DNA of 64,000 nucleotides from Mactromeris polynyma (GCA_032209605.1 JASFXZ010000016.1:11284001-11348000); one strand, 5' to 3'. Positions 47,153-58,036 are shown, counted from the first letter of the stretch. The notes: generated by a model not told the origin, from the letters alone. Program-made: numbers and translations.

Positions 47153-47872
47153 CAAGAGGGCCATGGTGGCCCTATATCGCTCACCTGAATTTATTGCCAT
47201 GTTGACTGCAAGATAGTCCAAGAGAATTTTCAATAATTTGACCTTTTTGACCCAACATGACCCAGTACCACTCTGCACTTGCATTTTATTAAGACAAACA
47301 TTCTGATCAAGTTTTATGCAGTTCCGGTAGAAAATGCAGCCTCCCGATAATCCACAAGGATTTTCAATAATTTGATCCTGTGACCTATATAGTTTTTTGA
47401 CCTCAGATGACCCAGTTTCGAACTTTGTCTAGATTTAATTGAGATAAACATTCTGACCATGTCTCACTTAAATGAAGTAAAAAATAACTCTGGAGTGTTA
47501 ACAAGGTTTACCTATAATTTTACCTGGTGGCCTAGTGTTTGACCCCAGATGACCTAGTTTCGAACTTGGTCTATATTTCATTGAGATAAACATTCTGACC
47601 ATGTCTCACTTAAATCAAGTCAAAATTGTGACATTGGGAGTGTTTATCAAGGTTTTACTATAAATTGACATATATTTTGACCCCAGATAATCCAGTATCG
47701 AACTGGGCCTAGATTTCATTTAGACAAACATTCTGACCAAGTTTCATGCAGATCAGGTAAAAGAAATTACCTCTAGAGTGTTAAAAGTCCAAATTGTTGA
47801 GGACAACGGACAACGACGGACACAGGGCGATCCCAATAGCTTACCTTGAGCACTACGTGCTCAGGAGAGCTA
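47153..47872. mobile_element. Bivalve-type dispersed element, copy 2
   Basis: Starts AAGAGGGCCATGGTGGCCCT and CGCTCACCTGAA, ends TTGAGCACTACGTGCTCAGG plus AGAGCTAAAAA. The interior has three related blocks around CATTCTGACCATGTCTCACT and GACCCCAGATGA. Confidence 0.6.
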
Positions 47873-47879
47873 AAAACAC

Positions 47880-48730
47880 CGGCATCACATGACTGTATCA
47901 ATCAATCAAATGACTACATCAACCAATAATACACCAGCATCACATGACTGTACAAACCAAATCGTATGACTGTGACAATCAATAAAACACCAGCATAACA
48001 TGAATGTATCAACCAATGAAACACAGGCATCATGTCTGTATCAATCAATAAAACACCAGCATCACATGACTGTATCAACCAATGAAACATGGGCATCACA
48101 GGACTGCATCAACCATTAAACACTGGCATCATGACAGTACCTCCCAAATCACATGACTGTATAAACCAATAAAACACTGGTATCACGCCTGTATGAACCA
48201 ATCACTTGCCTGTATGAACCAATCACATGACTGCATAAACCAATCACATGACGGTATCAACCAATCACATGACTGTATCAACCAATCACATGACTGTTTG
48301 AACCAATCCTATGACTGTATCAACAAATCTCTTGCCTGTATGAACCAATCACATGACTGTATGAACCAATCACATGACTGTATGAACCAATCACAAGACT
48401 GTATGCACCAATCACATGCCTGTTTGAACCAATCCTATGACTGTATCAACCAATCTCTTGCCTGTATAAACCAATCACATGACTGTATGCACCAATCACA
48501 TGACTGTATGAACCAATCACATGACTGTATGAACCAATCACAAGACTGTATGCACCAATCACAAGACTGTATGCACCAATCATATGACTGTATGAACCAA
48601 TCACATGACTGTATGAACCAATCAAATGACTGTATCAACCAATCACTTGCCTGTATAAACCAATCACATGACTGTATGCACCAATCACATGACTGTATGA
48701 ACCAATCACTGGACTGTATGAACCAATAAT
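47880..48730. repeat. 21-bp minisatellite with open frame
   Basis: About 40 units of ATGAACCAATCACATGACTG plus T, regular from 48193 to 48729 and irregular before. The plus strand is open for 178 codons as a 7-residue repeat (MNQSHDC and variants MHQSHAC, INQSLAC). Each unit has CCAAT and usually TCACATGA. The absence of any signal peptide, splice context or non-repeat flank makes it a repeat artefact by default. Confidence 0.9.
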
Positions 48731-50385
48731 CATAAATTATAACACTTAGTCATTAGTTCAAAAAGGCCAGACACTGCCAAATTTCAAAATTTAAATAAAA
48801 CACCCTATCAACAAAAGCCAAACTTTGCATCTCCCGAGAGGTTTTGCTCAGAAAATGGTTGCACCAAATCTAATCAGTTCTGTCCAATAATGAAAAAGTC
48901 ACCAAACTTTAATATGACTCTTAGTGGTTCCAGATTACAACAAGATAAAATACATCATTAAAAATAATTAATTATGAATAATCAAAATTGTTAATATGGT
49001 CTTAAAAATTCATCCTAAGGCCATCCTTAAAAACTTGTTTGTTGTAGTTACGCAACCGACTCATGAAAAATGCTGTGACTCAATTTACTTTTCCAGGTTC
49101 AGCAATGAACATTTTGTTTGGGTCTTTTAGCCATTACAGTACTAAGACATAAACAAATACCCTACCTACCTACCCACTGTTAAAATTCTGGGTTGCGTAA
49201 CTGAAAACAAACAATTTTTTAAAGATTGCCTAACTATACTTCAACTATATTCTAGTTAATATATTGTTGTATTGACACCAGTATAAAGACATTTCTATTT
49301 ACTTGAGACAGTGGAATCATAAAAAACAACAGAAAAAAGAAACAGTTATATCCTTAAAATAACAAAAACAAACAACACCAGTATACTAAGGTACAGTATG
49401 GCACATTTAATCATTACATTGATGGCACACAAGAATCACATCTTTCATATTGCATCCAAACAAATATATTTAGAAAGACTAGACAACGGTTTACATCAAT
49501 TTCGGTCCTGATTATGGCTGATGTAAATGGTTCACTGTTGAAAAAATGGTTTCTGGTGGAGAAAAATAATCTGATTCTTTTACTTTTTAGTGAAAGTACA
49601 GGGTGCGAAAAATGTTTGTTCACAAGTTTAAATTTTAATATTTTTCTAAATACTCTTTCTATCTATGTCACTATGGACCAAAAGTTAACTTCAGTGTGAG
49701 AGATATTCATGAAGGCAGCATCTTTCAACATACAAAATAAAGCCAGAGTACACAGCATTATTCTCACTTTATCTAAATTCAAACTTTGTGAACAAACATT
49801 TTTAACACCCTATACAATCTCAAAATTAGCGTAGGCATATCTAATAGTACATGAGCGAAAAATAGGACATATACGTTTTTTACTGAGAATATCGCTTATC
49901 TTGTGATCTTGTAAACGTAAAAAGTTCTCTGGTGGAGAAAAATAATCAGATTCTTTTACTTCTTAGCTAATAGGACATAAATTATACAGTTTTTACAGAG
50001 AATATCCCATATCTAGTGATCTTGTCATACAATCAAACACAACAAGAATATTTATACCTACAGATCATAGGATCCTAAAACATCTGAACAACTGTATGAG
50101 GACACTAGCATAGTAACAAAACAGTACATGTACATGCATACCTAATCTTTTACCCCCTGTGAGGTCAGCCTTTGGTCCCTAAGTGAGTTAATTAGGTCAA
50201 GCACCAAAATATTATCTTATAACATTATACATTATATCTTAAATTCTTATGCAAAAACCGTGTCATGTACCTACTGGATAACATATCAAATGGTTTGAAA
50301 CAAATCTTTAAGTCATGTATACATCCCAAAGATAACTTGTCATTCATTTTACAAACCTGATTAACACATGATTCATACAGATCTT
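48731..50385. other. Non-coding; local repeats
   Basis: TTCTGGTGGAGAAAAATAAT plus CTGATTCTTTTACTTTTTA occurs at 49550-49590 and again near 49927-49968. GAAAAATGTTTGTTCAC (49607) faces GTGAACAAACATTTTTAAC (49787) in reverse. This looks like an old MITE. No coding feature. Confidence 0.45.
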
Positions 50386-50770
50386 CCAGAAAAAAATCAA
50401 GTTCAAGGACTCTTCAAGTACTTTTCCCCCATTTTCAAGGACTAAACATGTTGATTTTTTTTGGTAAACAGAAGAAGGGGTCCAGAGTATTTTTCAAGTT
50501 TATCCCCCGAGATGACCATAACTGCAGCACGAATAAACTTACATTGTGAGAATTACTTTCAGAGTGCATACAAACTGTCATTATGTCGCATGTTTTCATC
50601 ATTGTTGGCAGCAGAAGATTATTCAAGGGCAATTTACCTTTTTTTTTTCTTCAAAATTTAAGTACTTTTCAAGGAGTTTGTGGCTGTTAAAATTCAAGCA
50701 GTTTTTAAGGAGTAGGCTTCAAATTCAAGGACTTTTCAAGACCTGTGAAAACCTTGTAACAACAAATGTT
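50386..50770. repeat. Dispersed TTCAAGGACTTTTCAAG repeat
   Basis: Contains CAAGTACTTTTCCCCCATTT, TCAAGGACTAAACATG, and several TTCAAGGA/TTTTCAAG pairs up to 50745. A shorter copy lies at 41610-41745. Confidence 0.6.
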
Positions 50771-51039
50771 GGGTGAGAGACAATACAACTTAGGGTGTGC
50801 AATGTTTCTTTACTGACCTAGACATATCAGGTACACATCAATTTACAACAAACTGTTCAGTCAATGAATGTATAATGCTATATCGGAAGGTTACTAAAAT
50901 TATTTCACATATACCAGTCCTGAGCTTTCTAAATACTGAATTCAGCGAGAAAAGACCTAAAATATTTTTTTCAATCTACGAAAAATCGAAACTGATCACT
51001 AAAAAATGCAGCCCTTACACACAGAATACGATCACACCC

Positions 51040-51373
51040 CAGGGCTCTAGAAATTTTATACAAAGACACTTGTCCCGGACTAATGGAAATGTAAAATTTG
51101 ACTTGTCCGACATAGGAAGCTAGTTGTCCGAGAATATCGGTCAATTCAGTAACAAATAAACATACACAATGATAGCTCCACCATCTAAAATTAATAATCA
51201 CATGAATGTGTTTGTGGGATTCTAAGGTTTGATTTACAACTGAACAATTGCTGATGTTGGTTAGCTTAAAAACAGACTTGTCTGGGACTAACTTCAACAC
51301 AACTGTTGGTAGCCTAGTAATTTGGCATTAAGACTAGTCTGGGACATCGAGCTAGTGGATTTCTAGAGCCCTG
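51040..51373. mobile_element. hAT-like MITE
   Basis: Ends CAGGGCTCTAGAAATTT and GGATTTCTAGAGCCCTG form near-perfect terminal inverted repeats. Inside, ACTTGTCCCGGACTAA and CTTGTCTGGGACTAAC recur. No transposase; target duplication unclear. Confidence 0.7.
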
Positions 51374-52340
51374 ACCCATTCATAGATAAGAATAATGAAC
51401 CAACGTATTTGAGAGGTTATCTTAGGCCACATTGCAGATGTCCTTGTCTGCAGCCCCCACAACCCTACTTTGTGAAGAAATGGCTTGAAAGTGAAGAAAT
51501 ATGTTTTTTTCAAAAAACTGAACTTTTGGTAAATGATTGTATAATGTTCCCACAGAAGAAGAATTGATAAAATGCCTGGTTTTAGGCCAATAAAATATTT
51601 TGGAACGCAGCATTTTTGGCGATTTGGTAGGGTGACAGCAAGCAAAGACTTCTTTAAGTTCGGCCTAAGTGAATTTCTTGACTATAATGTGTAATTAAGA
51701 CAAATATATAAGTTAGGAAGAAATTGCCCTATAATGACACAGACTCCAGAAATGTATAAGAAAGATATGTAGACAAAATAAACTACAAAAAAACTATGGA
51801 ATGAAGTTTTGTTGCTTTAAGAAACCAAAGCCTATTGCTAGAAAACTTAACAGTAACAGATTTAAAGACAAAGATGATGTAACACCTGGTTTGTAACATC
51901 ATTTCTGCTTCTGTAGCCTGCATTCGATACTTCAAGTCTGGGTAACTTTTTTATTTCTGAACTACCCAGGCCAAAATGAAGGTCATATAACCATGGAATA
52001 CCACCTCAGTCCACTGTCAAAAACTGTGGTGACCATGGTGGACCATGGTGATCATTTCGCCTGGGTGATTTTTATGAAATACAGCAAAGTCCAAGAGGCT
52101 AACTTAGCTCTAACCTGATCAGCCTCCATATACTACAGAGAGTTTTCATTCAAACACTCTCAGAAAACCTCCACCAACAAAGCTGGAAGGGTATGAAATA
52201 AAACACATAAACACAGTGGTAGAGCTAAGCCACATAGACTGTGCTATATTTCATAACAATCAGTAAAGAAATAAAAAAGTTACAGCAACAGTCTGCAGTG
52301 GCAACAATGACATCACATACCACATTATTCCCCCACACTT
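51374..52340. other. Non-coding
   Basis: No exon or repeat family recognised. Short frames on the minus strand (51352-51645) have no supporting features. Confidence 0.5.
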
Positions 52341-52545
52341 TGAAGAACTGCGCAAAGAATGATACTACACAAAGTCTCACACCAAGGTTTCTCGGCCATC
52401 TAGCAATGATACTACACAAAGTCTCACACCAAGGTTTCTCGGCCATCTAGCAATGATACTACACAAAGTCTCACACCAAGGTTTCTCGGCCATCTAGCAA
52501 TGATACTACACAAAGTCTCACACCAAGGTTTCTCGGCCATCTAGC
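52341..52545. repeat. 47-bp tandem repeat over an exon end, about four copies
   Basis: Unit AATGATACTACACAAAGTCT, CACACCAAGGTTTCTC, GGCCATCTAGC, in copies that look identical. The copy nearest the exon includes its last codons and the donor (minus strand ACCTTG/GTGTGAG). Each further copy repeats that donor. Confidence 0.9.
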
Positions 52546-53490
52546 AATGCATCCGCAAACACATCATTCAGAGAGCCTGACGATGCCGAGGACCAACTTC
52601 TGATACCAAACTCTGCTCCAAAACTTTTATCATGACCAACATCATCAACATTCAGATCATCAGCAGTATTACCTATCTCATCAAGCACTTCACCCTCCTC
52701 ATCTTTACCATTAGTGTTTGCTTCATCATCATTCAAGAAAGCATCATTTCCCAAGTCATTATGTACATCAACCTGAACTACGACCTTATTTAAATCTATA
52801 ACATCATCAACATGTTCCGCATGTACTTCAGTTTCAAATCCTTTGATTACATTATTATTATCAGAAGTGGTGCTGCTAAGGTTACCACACAATGTTTCTC
52901 TGTCTTGCTGAGGGTTTTCACTGTCAATTTCTTTGTTCTTCAAAGCTTTTGATTTAATGTTCTTGATTAAGTAACGCTCCGGTACAATGCCACTTAGTTC
53001 CAACAGTCGACTACTGTTTGGTACTTTTTCTTCGACCGTATCTGACCATTCTTCTACATCGTCATTTACAACGCTAGGTTCACTGTTGCTGCTAGAACCT
53101 TTAGCTAAAAATGATTGGTTATTATCAGTTTTTGATTTTAAACTAAAATTTGGTGACTGACCTTTTCTAGACTGGTGGTAGCTCTCCGTCTGGTTCCCTG
53201 CATCACCATCAATCTCATCTTCATCACTAATGTCATTGACTGGTTCCTGCATCACAGAATTTGCTCCATGCATGAGTTGACTGGTTCCCATCACAGGAAG
53301 CATTTGTTGGAATTCTGGGTAACTTGCCGGCATGTGATACTGGTTCGGACTTGGACTCGCCTGTTGATGAGGAAGAAATCGTTCTGGAATTCGGCACAAA
53401 GAATCGTCACCGAGGAAAGATCCACCAAATCCGAGGTTGCTAAGTAACATTTCTGGGTCCATCTCACGTTGATGAAGGAACTGCTCGACA
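52524..53490 (-). CDS. ITPRID-like N-terminal domain exon
   Basis: Acceptor TTGTTGTAG, donor ACCTTG/GTGTGA, 967 nt, entering with 2 nt carried and leaving in phase 0. It encodes VEQFLHQREMDPEMLLSNLG, then FGGSFLGDDSLCRIPERFL, the counterpart of [20 protein letters not shown]...KIPSRFF in vertebrate KRAP. That part of the family binds the IP3 receptor. Vertebrate relatives have a Phe pair in this motif; here it is Phe-Leu. The remaining 260 residues are acidic and low complexity (SDEDEIDGDAGN, DDVEEWSDTVEE). The next exon on this strand was not found: the known exon 2 needs phase 1. The exon therefore belongs to a longer isoform with intermediate exons I could not see, or to a neighbouring paralogue. 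Confidence 0.75.
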
Positions 53491-54471
53491 CTACAACAAC
53501 ATGTAAATTATAAATTATTCAATCAATACACAAAGTAAGGGATAATTGCCTTTTACTGAAATTATCATTCAGACAATAATCATGCAAATGGTTTGTATTC
53601 ATGCAATGCAAAGCGTGGTCAAAATGACAATAAGCACTCACTCGTACTGTACAGTGAAAAGCAAGGAACAGAATCATACAAACACAAGTTAATGCAGACG
53701 GCATTGCTACATTTCAATGCTCAATGCTCCAGCCAGGTATATGTAAAGGCAAGGTGCTGGCATGAAAAGGGTACTTCATGCTAGGGACCAGTGGACACGG
53801 GTCATGGACCAAGACTTTTAAGTTGGGGTAACCGAAATAATTTTACAAACTCCACACAGCATATCTTCCCTTGCAGTACAGCAATAACTATAATGGAAGA
53901 TCACTGCATAGGAGATTGAGAATTTTAAGGTTTTATAGCCATTGTGAGAGTTCTCTTTTTTCTTCATTTGATACATAAATAGAGGATCTTACATTCGTGC
54001 TTATTTGATATTGAAACTCGTCGACTGAAACGAATATGATGCTCGGCAGAGCCTAGCGTCATATTCAGTCGACTCGTTTCATAAAAACATTATCAAATAA
54101 GCACGAATGTAAGATTCTATTTATCACATAACACCATAAATAGATTGTTTTCAATCTTTAAATAGACTTTAAATAGTGCTGAGATTCGGCTATTTATGTA
54201 ACTAGTTACATATGATATTTATGTCACTGCTTTATGCCACTGATCATGGAGTGCAAGTTATGTGATAAATAAGTTTTATTGCAGTAAAATTATGTGAAGA
54301 CAATACAGCATTTTACAATGAAAGGCAGGCTGCACTTGTGGCTAGGACAAGGAGCTTGAACATTTGAAAGAGTGCTTTGAGAAAAGGAGTGGGTGCAGCA
54401 ATGTTACCTGCAAATTAAGGTGAAAGTTTAATTGATATACATGAATACTCAATTGATATTCGACCTTATCA
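53491..54471. other. Intron; contains a long imperfect palindrome
   Basis: Positions 53975-54126 are a hairpin-like element: arms ATCTTACATTCGTGCTTATT and TCGTCGACTGAA face AATAAGCACGAATGTAAGAT and TTCAGTCGACTCG. Positions 54115-54135 (TATTTATCACATAACACC) also face 54257-54278 (GTTATGTGATAAATA). No exon. Confidence 0.6.
53975..54126. mobile_element. Palindromic hairpin element (MITE-like)
   Basis: Arms of roughly 65 bp with a short centre (GGCAGAGCC). No coding capacity. Origin not established. Confidence 0.6.
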
Positions 54472-55619
54472 CAGTGAAATCTCGATAATGAGACTACAAG
54501 TGGTTCTGAAGGAATCCACCTTAGTTGTGAGGTGCTGTGATCATTGTCTTATAAATAAGAAAAATTGAAAACTAATCCATGAAGATATGGTGGTATAAAT
54601 GAGGTGGTCTTAAATCTAAGGTGGTCTCTAAAGGTCTCTAAATGAGGTGTTCTCTAAATGAGGTGATCTCTAAATGAGGTGGTCTCTAAAGAAAGGAGGT
54701 GGTCTCTAAAGGAGATGGTCTCTAAAGGAGGTGGTCTCTAAAGGAGATGGTCTCTAAAGGAGGTGGTCTCTAAATGAGGTGGTCTCTAAATGAGGTGGTC
54801 TCTAAAGGAGGTGGTCTCTAAAGGAGGTGGTCTCTAAAGGAGGTGGTCTCTAAAGGAGGTGGTCTCTAAATGAGATTATCTCTAAATGAGGTGGTCTCTA
54901 AAGGAGGTGGTCTCTAAAGGAGATGGTCTCTAAAGGAGGTGGTCTCTAAATGAGGTGGTCTCTAAATGAGGTGGTCTCTAAAGGAGGTGGTCTCTAAAGG
55001 AGGTGGTCTCTAAAGGAGGTGGTCTCTAAAGGAGGTGGTCTCTAAATGAGGTGGTCTCTAAAGAGAATGGTCTCTAAATGAGGTGGTCTCTAAAGGAGGA
55101 GGTCTCTAAAGGAGATGGTCTCTAAAGGAGGTGGTCTCTAAAGGAGATGGTCTCTAAAGGAGGTGGTCTCTAAATGAGGTGGTCTCTAAAGGAGATGGTC
55201 TCTAAATGAGGTGGTCTCTAAAGGAGGAGGTCTCTAAAGGAGATGGTCTCTAAAGGAGGTGGTCTCTAAAGGAGATGGTCTCTAAAGGAGGTGGTCTCTA
55301 AATGAGGTGGTCTCTAAAGGAGATGGTCTCTAAAGGAGGTGGTCTCTAAAGGAGGTGGTCTCTAAAGGAGGTGGTCTCTAAAGGAGGTGGTCTCTAAATG
55401 ATGTGGTCTCTAAAGGAGATGGTCTCTAAAGGAGGTGGTCTCTAAATGAGGTGGTCTCTAAAGGAGATGGTCTCTAAAGGAGGTGGTCTCTAAAGGAGGT
55501 GGTCTCTAAAGGAGGTGGTCTCTAAATGATGTGGTCTCTAAAGGAGATGGTCTCTAAAGGAGGTGGTCTCTAAAGGAGGTGGTCTCTAAAGGAGGTGGTC
55601 TCTAAAGGAGGTGTCACTG
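54472..55619. mobile_element. pogo-type MITE expanded by a 16-bp minisatellite
   Basis: Starts CAGTGAAATCTCGATAATGA and ends with AAGGAGGTGTCACTG, matching the ends of the other MITEs. About 54600-55610 is an array of GGTGGTCTCTAAAGGA with variants AAATGA, GATGG and AGGAGG, roughly 60 copies. The unit derives from the MITE's own GGTGGTC interior. Confidence 0.8.
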
Positions 55620-56226
55620 TAATTATCAATGAACCCAAACAGCGATAAGTTCAGAAATGCAGAACATATCTATTAAACCAAACTAGTAGATAAATCGAAT
55701 AAAAACTATGTATGAGTATTACATAACTATAAAGAAATGTGTTACTAAATAGTGGGTGGGGAGAGGTGTAGCATTTTAGTGATTTTAACATTTCTCTATC
55801 AATATAATGCTGTCATCTTTACCAGAGAAATGAGAATAAGATTTGTTTGAGATAAAATGTGCTTTAAAGCAATTTTGAACCAGAGACCTGGACTCTGAAC
55901 AAGACATCACTGACAAGACTGCATGTATTTGCATTTATCTATTAGATGTATACTTTTAGGATATAGAAACTAGCGATGCACCACTACTAAAATTTCTCTA
56001 TCCGATACCTATCCAATACCGTGATCCTATCATATGTTTTGTGCTATTCAAGTTAAGCATTTCATGGTTGGTATCTTTCCATGGAATTTAACAGCCAAAA
56101 AAACTATGTATGCATTAAAACTGCATTAAACTCTGATGTACAGCATTCTTGGAATTACAGTCGCCTAAATTGTGAAACATGGCATTCACAAATATTTCAA
56201 GGTTGACAGTATTAGATACATGCTAT
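55620..56226. other. Non-coding
   Basis: Intronic or intergenic AT-rich sequence. No feature recognised. Confidence 0.5.
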
Positions 56227-56822
56227 TATTATGACGCGGATTTGGTCGTCCGCCCATAACGTGATGTATCCAGCAGCAATCCATATATAAATAATTCAGT
56301 GTGTAGATGTTAGACCAACTACGGAAAAAAGAAAGGAAAATGATGATCTTACTCGGGCAATACACAACCTAAAAGAAAAACTAGAAACTGCTACCAAGAA
56401 CTCAATTCAGGAAAAGGATGCTCTCGATTTGAAAATACAGGACTATCAATCTAAAATGAACAATTTAGAACAATCTAACATAAAATTACTGGAAAACAAC
56501 AAGAAATTGGAAATGGTTAATGAAGATTTGCATACAGAAGTCACAGAATATAAACAAATTGAGAAGTCTCTGAATGAAGAACTTGTACTACTTTATAAAC
56601 TCCTAATTCATGTAGACAACCACAGATTTATAAAAAGATTGCTTTCAACCGGTCTTCAGGACGAATTTGATATTATAACCGACATAGAGCAAGTGCTTGA
56701 CCTTTTTATATAACAGAACTGTGCATTTTGTTTTATTCATTTGTCAAAACATCGTTCTCTGGTCATGGATTGCTGCTATGTACATCACGTTATGGGCGGA
56801 CGACCAATTCCGCGTCATAATA
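56227..56822 (+). mobile_element. TIR-bounded element with coiled-coil ORF
   Basis: Both ends carry about 55-bp inverted repeats: TATTATGACGCGGATTTGGT, CGTCCGCCCATAACGTGATG, GCAGCAATCCAT, almost exact in reverse at 56765-56822. CTAT occurs directly outside on both sides (56223-56226 and 56823-56826), a possible 4-bp target duplication. The 596-bp element holds one ORF on the plus strand. Confidence 0.75.
56300..56713 (+). CDS. Coiled-coil protein or exon inside the TIR element
   Basis: Open from a possible acceptor (ATAATTCAG at 56291-56299) to TAA-containing stop at 56713, 137 residues. There is no ATG near the start, so it may be a 3' exon. It begins CVDVRPTTEKRKENDDLTRA, runs as a coiled coil with LEQSNIKLLENNKKLEMVNE and KQIEKSLNEELVLLYKLL, then ends LSTGLQDEFDIITDIEQVLD plus LFI. 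I do not recognise the family. It could be a captured host exon or the remnant of a transposon protein. Confidence 0.5.
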   Translation, partial: CVDVRPTTEKRKENDDLTRAIHNLKEKLETATKNSIQEKDALDLKIQDYQSKMNNLEQSNIKLLENNKKLEMVNEDLHTEVTEYKQIEKSLNEELVLLYKLLIHVDNHRFIKRLLSTGLQDEFDIITDIEQVLDLFI

Positions 56823-56839
56823 CTATTAACCACAGAAAT

Positions 56840-57385
56840 TCCTTTTTCCCTTTATCCCTATTCAAGTTAAAGGGAGAGAACACTAGGAGGGATAAAGGGA
56901 GAGAACACTAGGAGGGATAAAGGGAGAGAACTCTCAGAGGGACAAAGGGAGAGAACACTAGGAGGGATAAAGGGAGAGAACACTAGGAGGGATAAAGGGA
57001 GAGAACACTAGGAGGGATAAAGGGAGAGAACTCTCAGAGGGACAAAGGGAGAGAACACTAGGAGGGATAAAGGGAGAGAACATCAGGAGGGATAAAGGGA
57101 GAGAACATCAGGAGGGACAAAGGGAGAGAACACTAGGAGGGATAAAGGGAGAGAACACTAGGAGGGATAAAGGGAGAGAACACTAGGAGGGATAAAGGGA
57201 GAGAACACTAGGAGGGATAAAGGGAGAGAACTCTCAGAGGGACAAAGGGAGAGAACACTAGGAGGGATAAAGGGAGAGAACACTAGGAGGGACAAAGGGA
57301 GAGAACACTAGGAGGGACAAAGGTAGAGAACATCAGAAGGGATAAAGGGAGAGAACACAAGGAGGGATAAAGGGAGAGAACTCAT
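56840..57385. repeat. 25-bp minisatellite, about 20 copies
   Basis: Unit AGGAGGGATAAAGGGAGAGA plus ACACT, with variant CTCTCAGAGGGACAAAGG. It is the reverse complement family of the arms of the element at 33291-34632. The first 30 bp (TCCCTTTATCCCTATTCAAG then TTAAAGGGAGAGAAC) are in opposite orientation, a small hairpin. Confidence 0.9.
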
Positions 57386-57536
57386 GACAATGTTGGGGGG
57401 TCCCAAATGATGAGATTATAGAACGACAATAGTAGTTAACTACCATCACCAAACAAACCACATTGGGTGTATTCCTTCATTTCTAAGATAATACTGTACA
57501 ATTAGATAGTTGCATTCTTTATTTAAATATTGTAGC

Positions 57537-57745
57537 TATCCAGCCATTTTTTCAGTTTTTGGGGAAGTATGGCAGGTCCACTTGATAGGGGAAAGTTGCA
57601 TCAAGAATCACCAAATTTGGGTATTTAAATGGCAAAAAGTTTGAATTTTCTTCCTAAGTAGGAGAAAAATATTTACTTTTTTCTCTGGGGAATGGGATCT
57701 CATATCTGCCCCAAATTTGCCATAAAAAAGGGCTGCTATCATGCA
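57537..57745. repeat. Dispersed repeat, second copy
   Basis: Matches 33018-33245: TTTTTGGGGAAGTATGGCAG, TTGATAGGGGAAAGTTGCAT, AATCACCAAATTTGGG, CCCAAATTTGCCATAAAAAA. Confidence 0.75.
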
Positions 57746-58012
57746 GTTTCGCAGAAGGTTGCATACATCCGCACAGGTTTCGATTTATTATCCAATTTAC
57801 TATAGAATAAACTTGATAATTCTAACATATTAAAGTCAATAATTCCAACTTTAAAGCTGATAATTTCAAATTTTAAAGTTTAAAGATAACGTTTTGAAAT
57901 TTAAAAATCCGTTTGGTTCGAACATGCTTCCATAAAAGCTCATGAAGGAATACACCCAGAAACCGCCACAGCAACAAAACCTACAGACAGGAAGGCGGGA
58001 AGCAACACTTAC

Positions 58013-58036
58013 CAGGCAGTAAGTCGAGGTAGAGCT
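58013..58036 (-). CDS. Candidate 24-nt microexon of the ITPRID-like gene
   Basis: On the minus strand, TTTTTGTTTTTTAATAG precedes AGCTCTACCTCGACTTACTG plus CCTG, followed by GTAAGTG. With 2 nt carried in, it reads ALPRLTAC into VEQFLHQ of the next exon. The splice sites are strong, but a 24-nt exon can arise by chance. Confidence 0.35.

Noticed and set aside
48193..48729. 178-codon MNQSHDC repeat protein
   Set aside because: It is a 21-bp array with no non-repeat coding flank, splice signal or signal peptide. The opposite strand is open too.
52518..53462. ORF taken as a complete 314-residue single-exon protein
   Set aside because: The frame continues upstream of the methionine to a good acceptor at 53491, and the stop lies just beyond a plausible donor in a tandem repeat. 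It is an internal exon.
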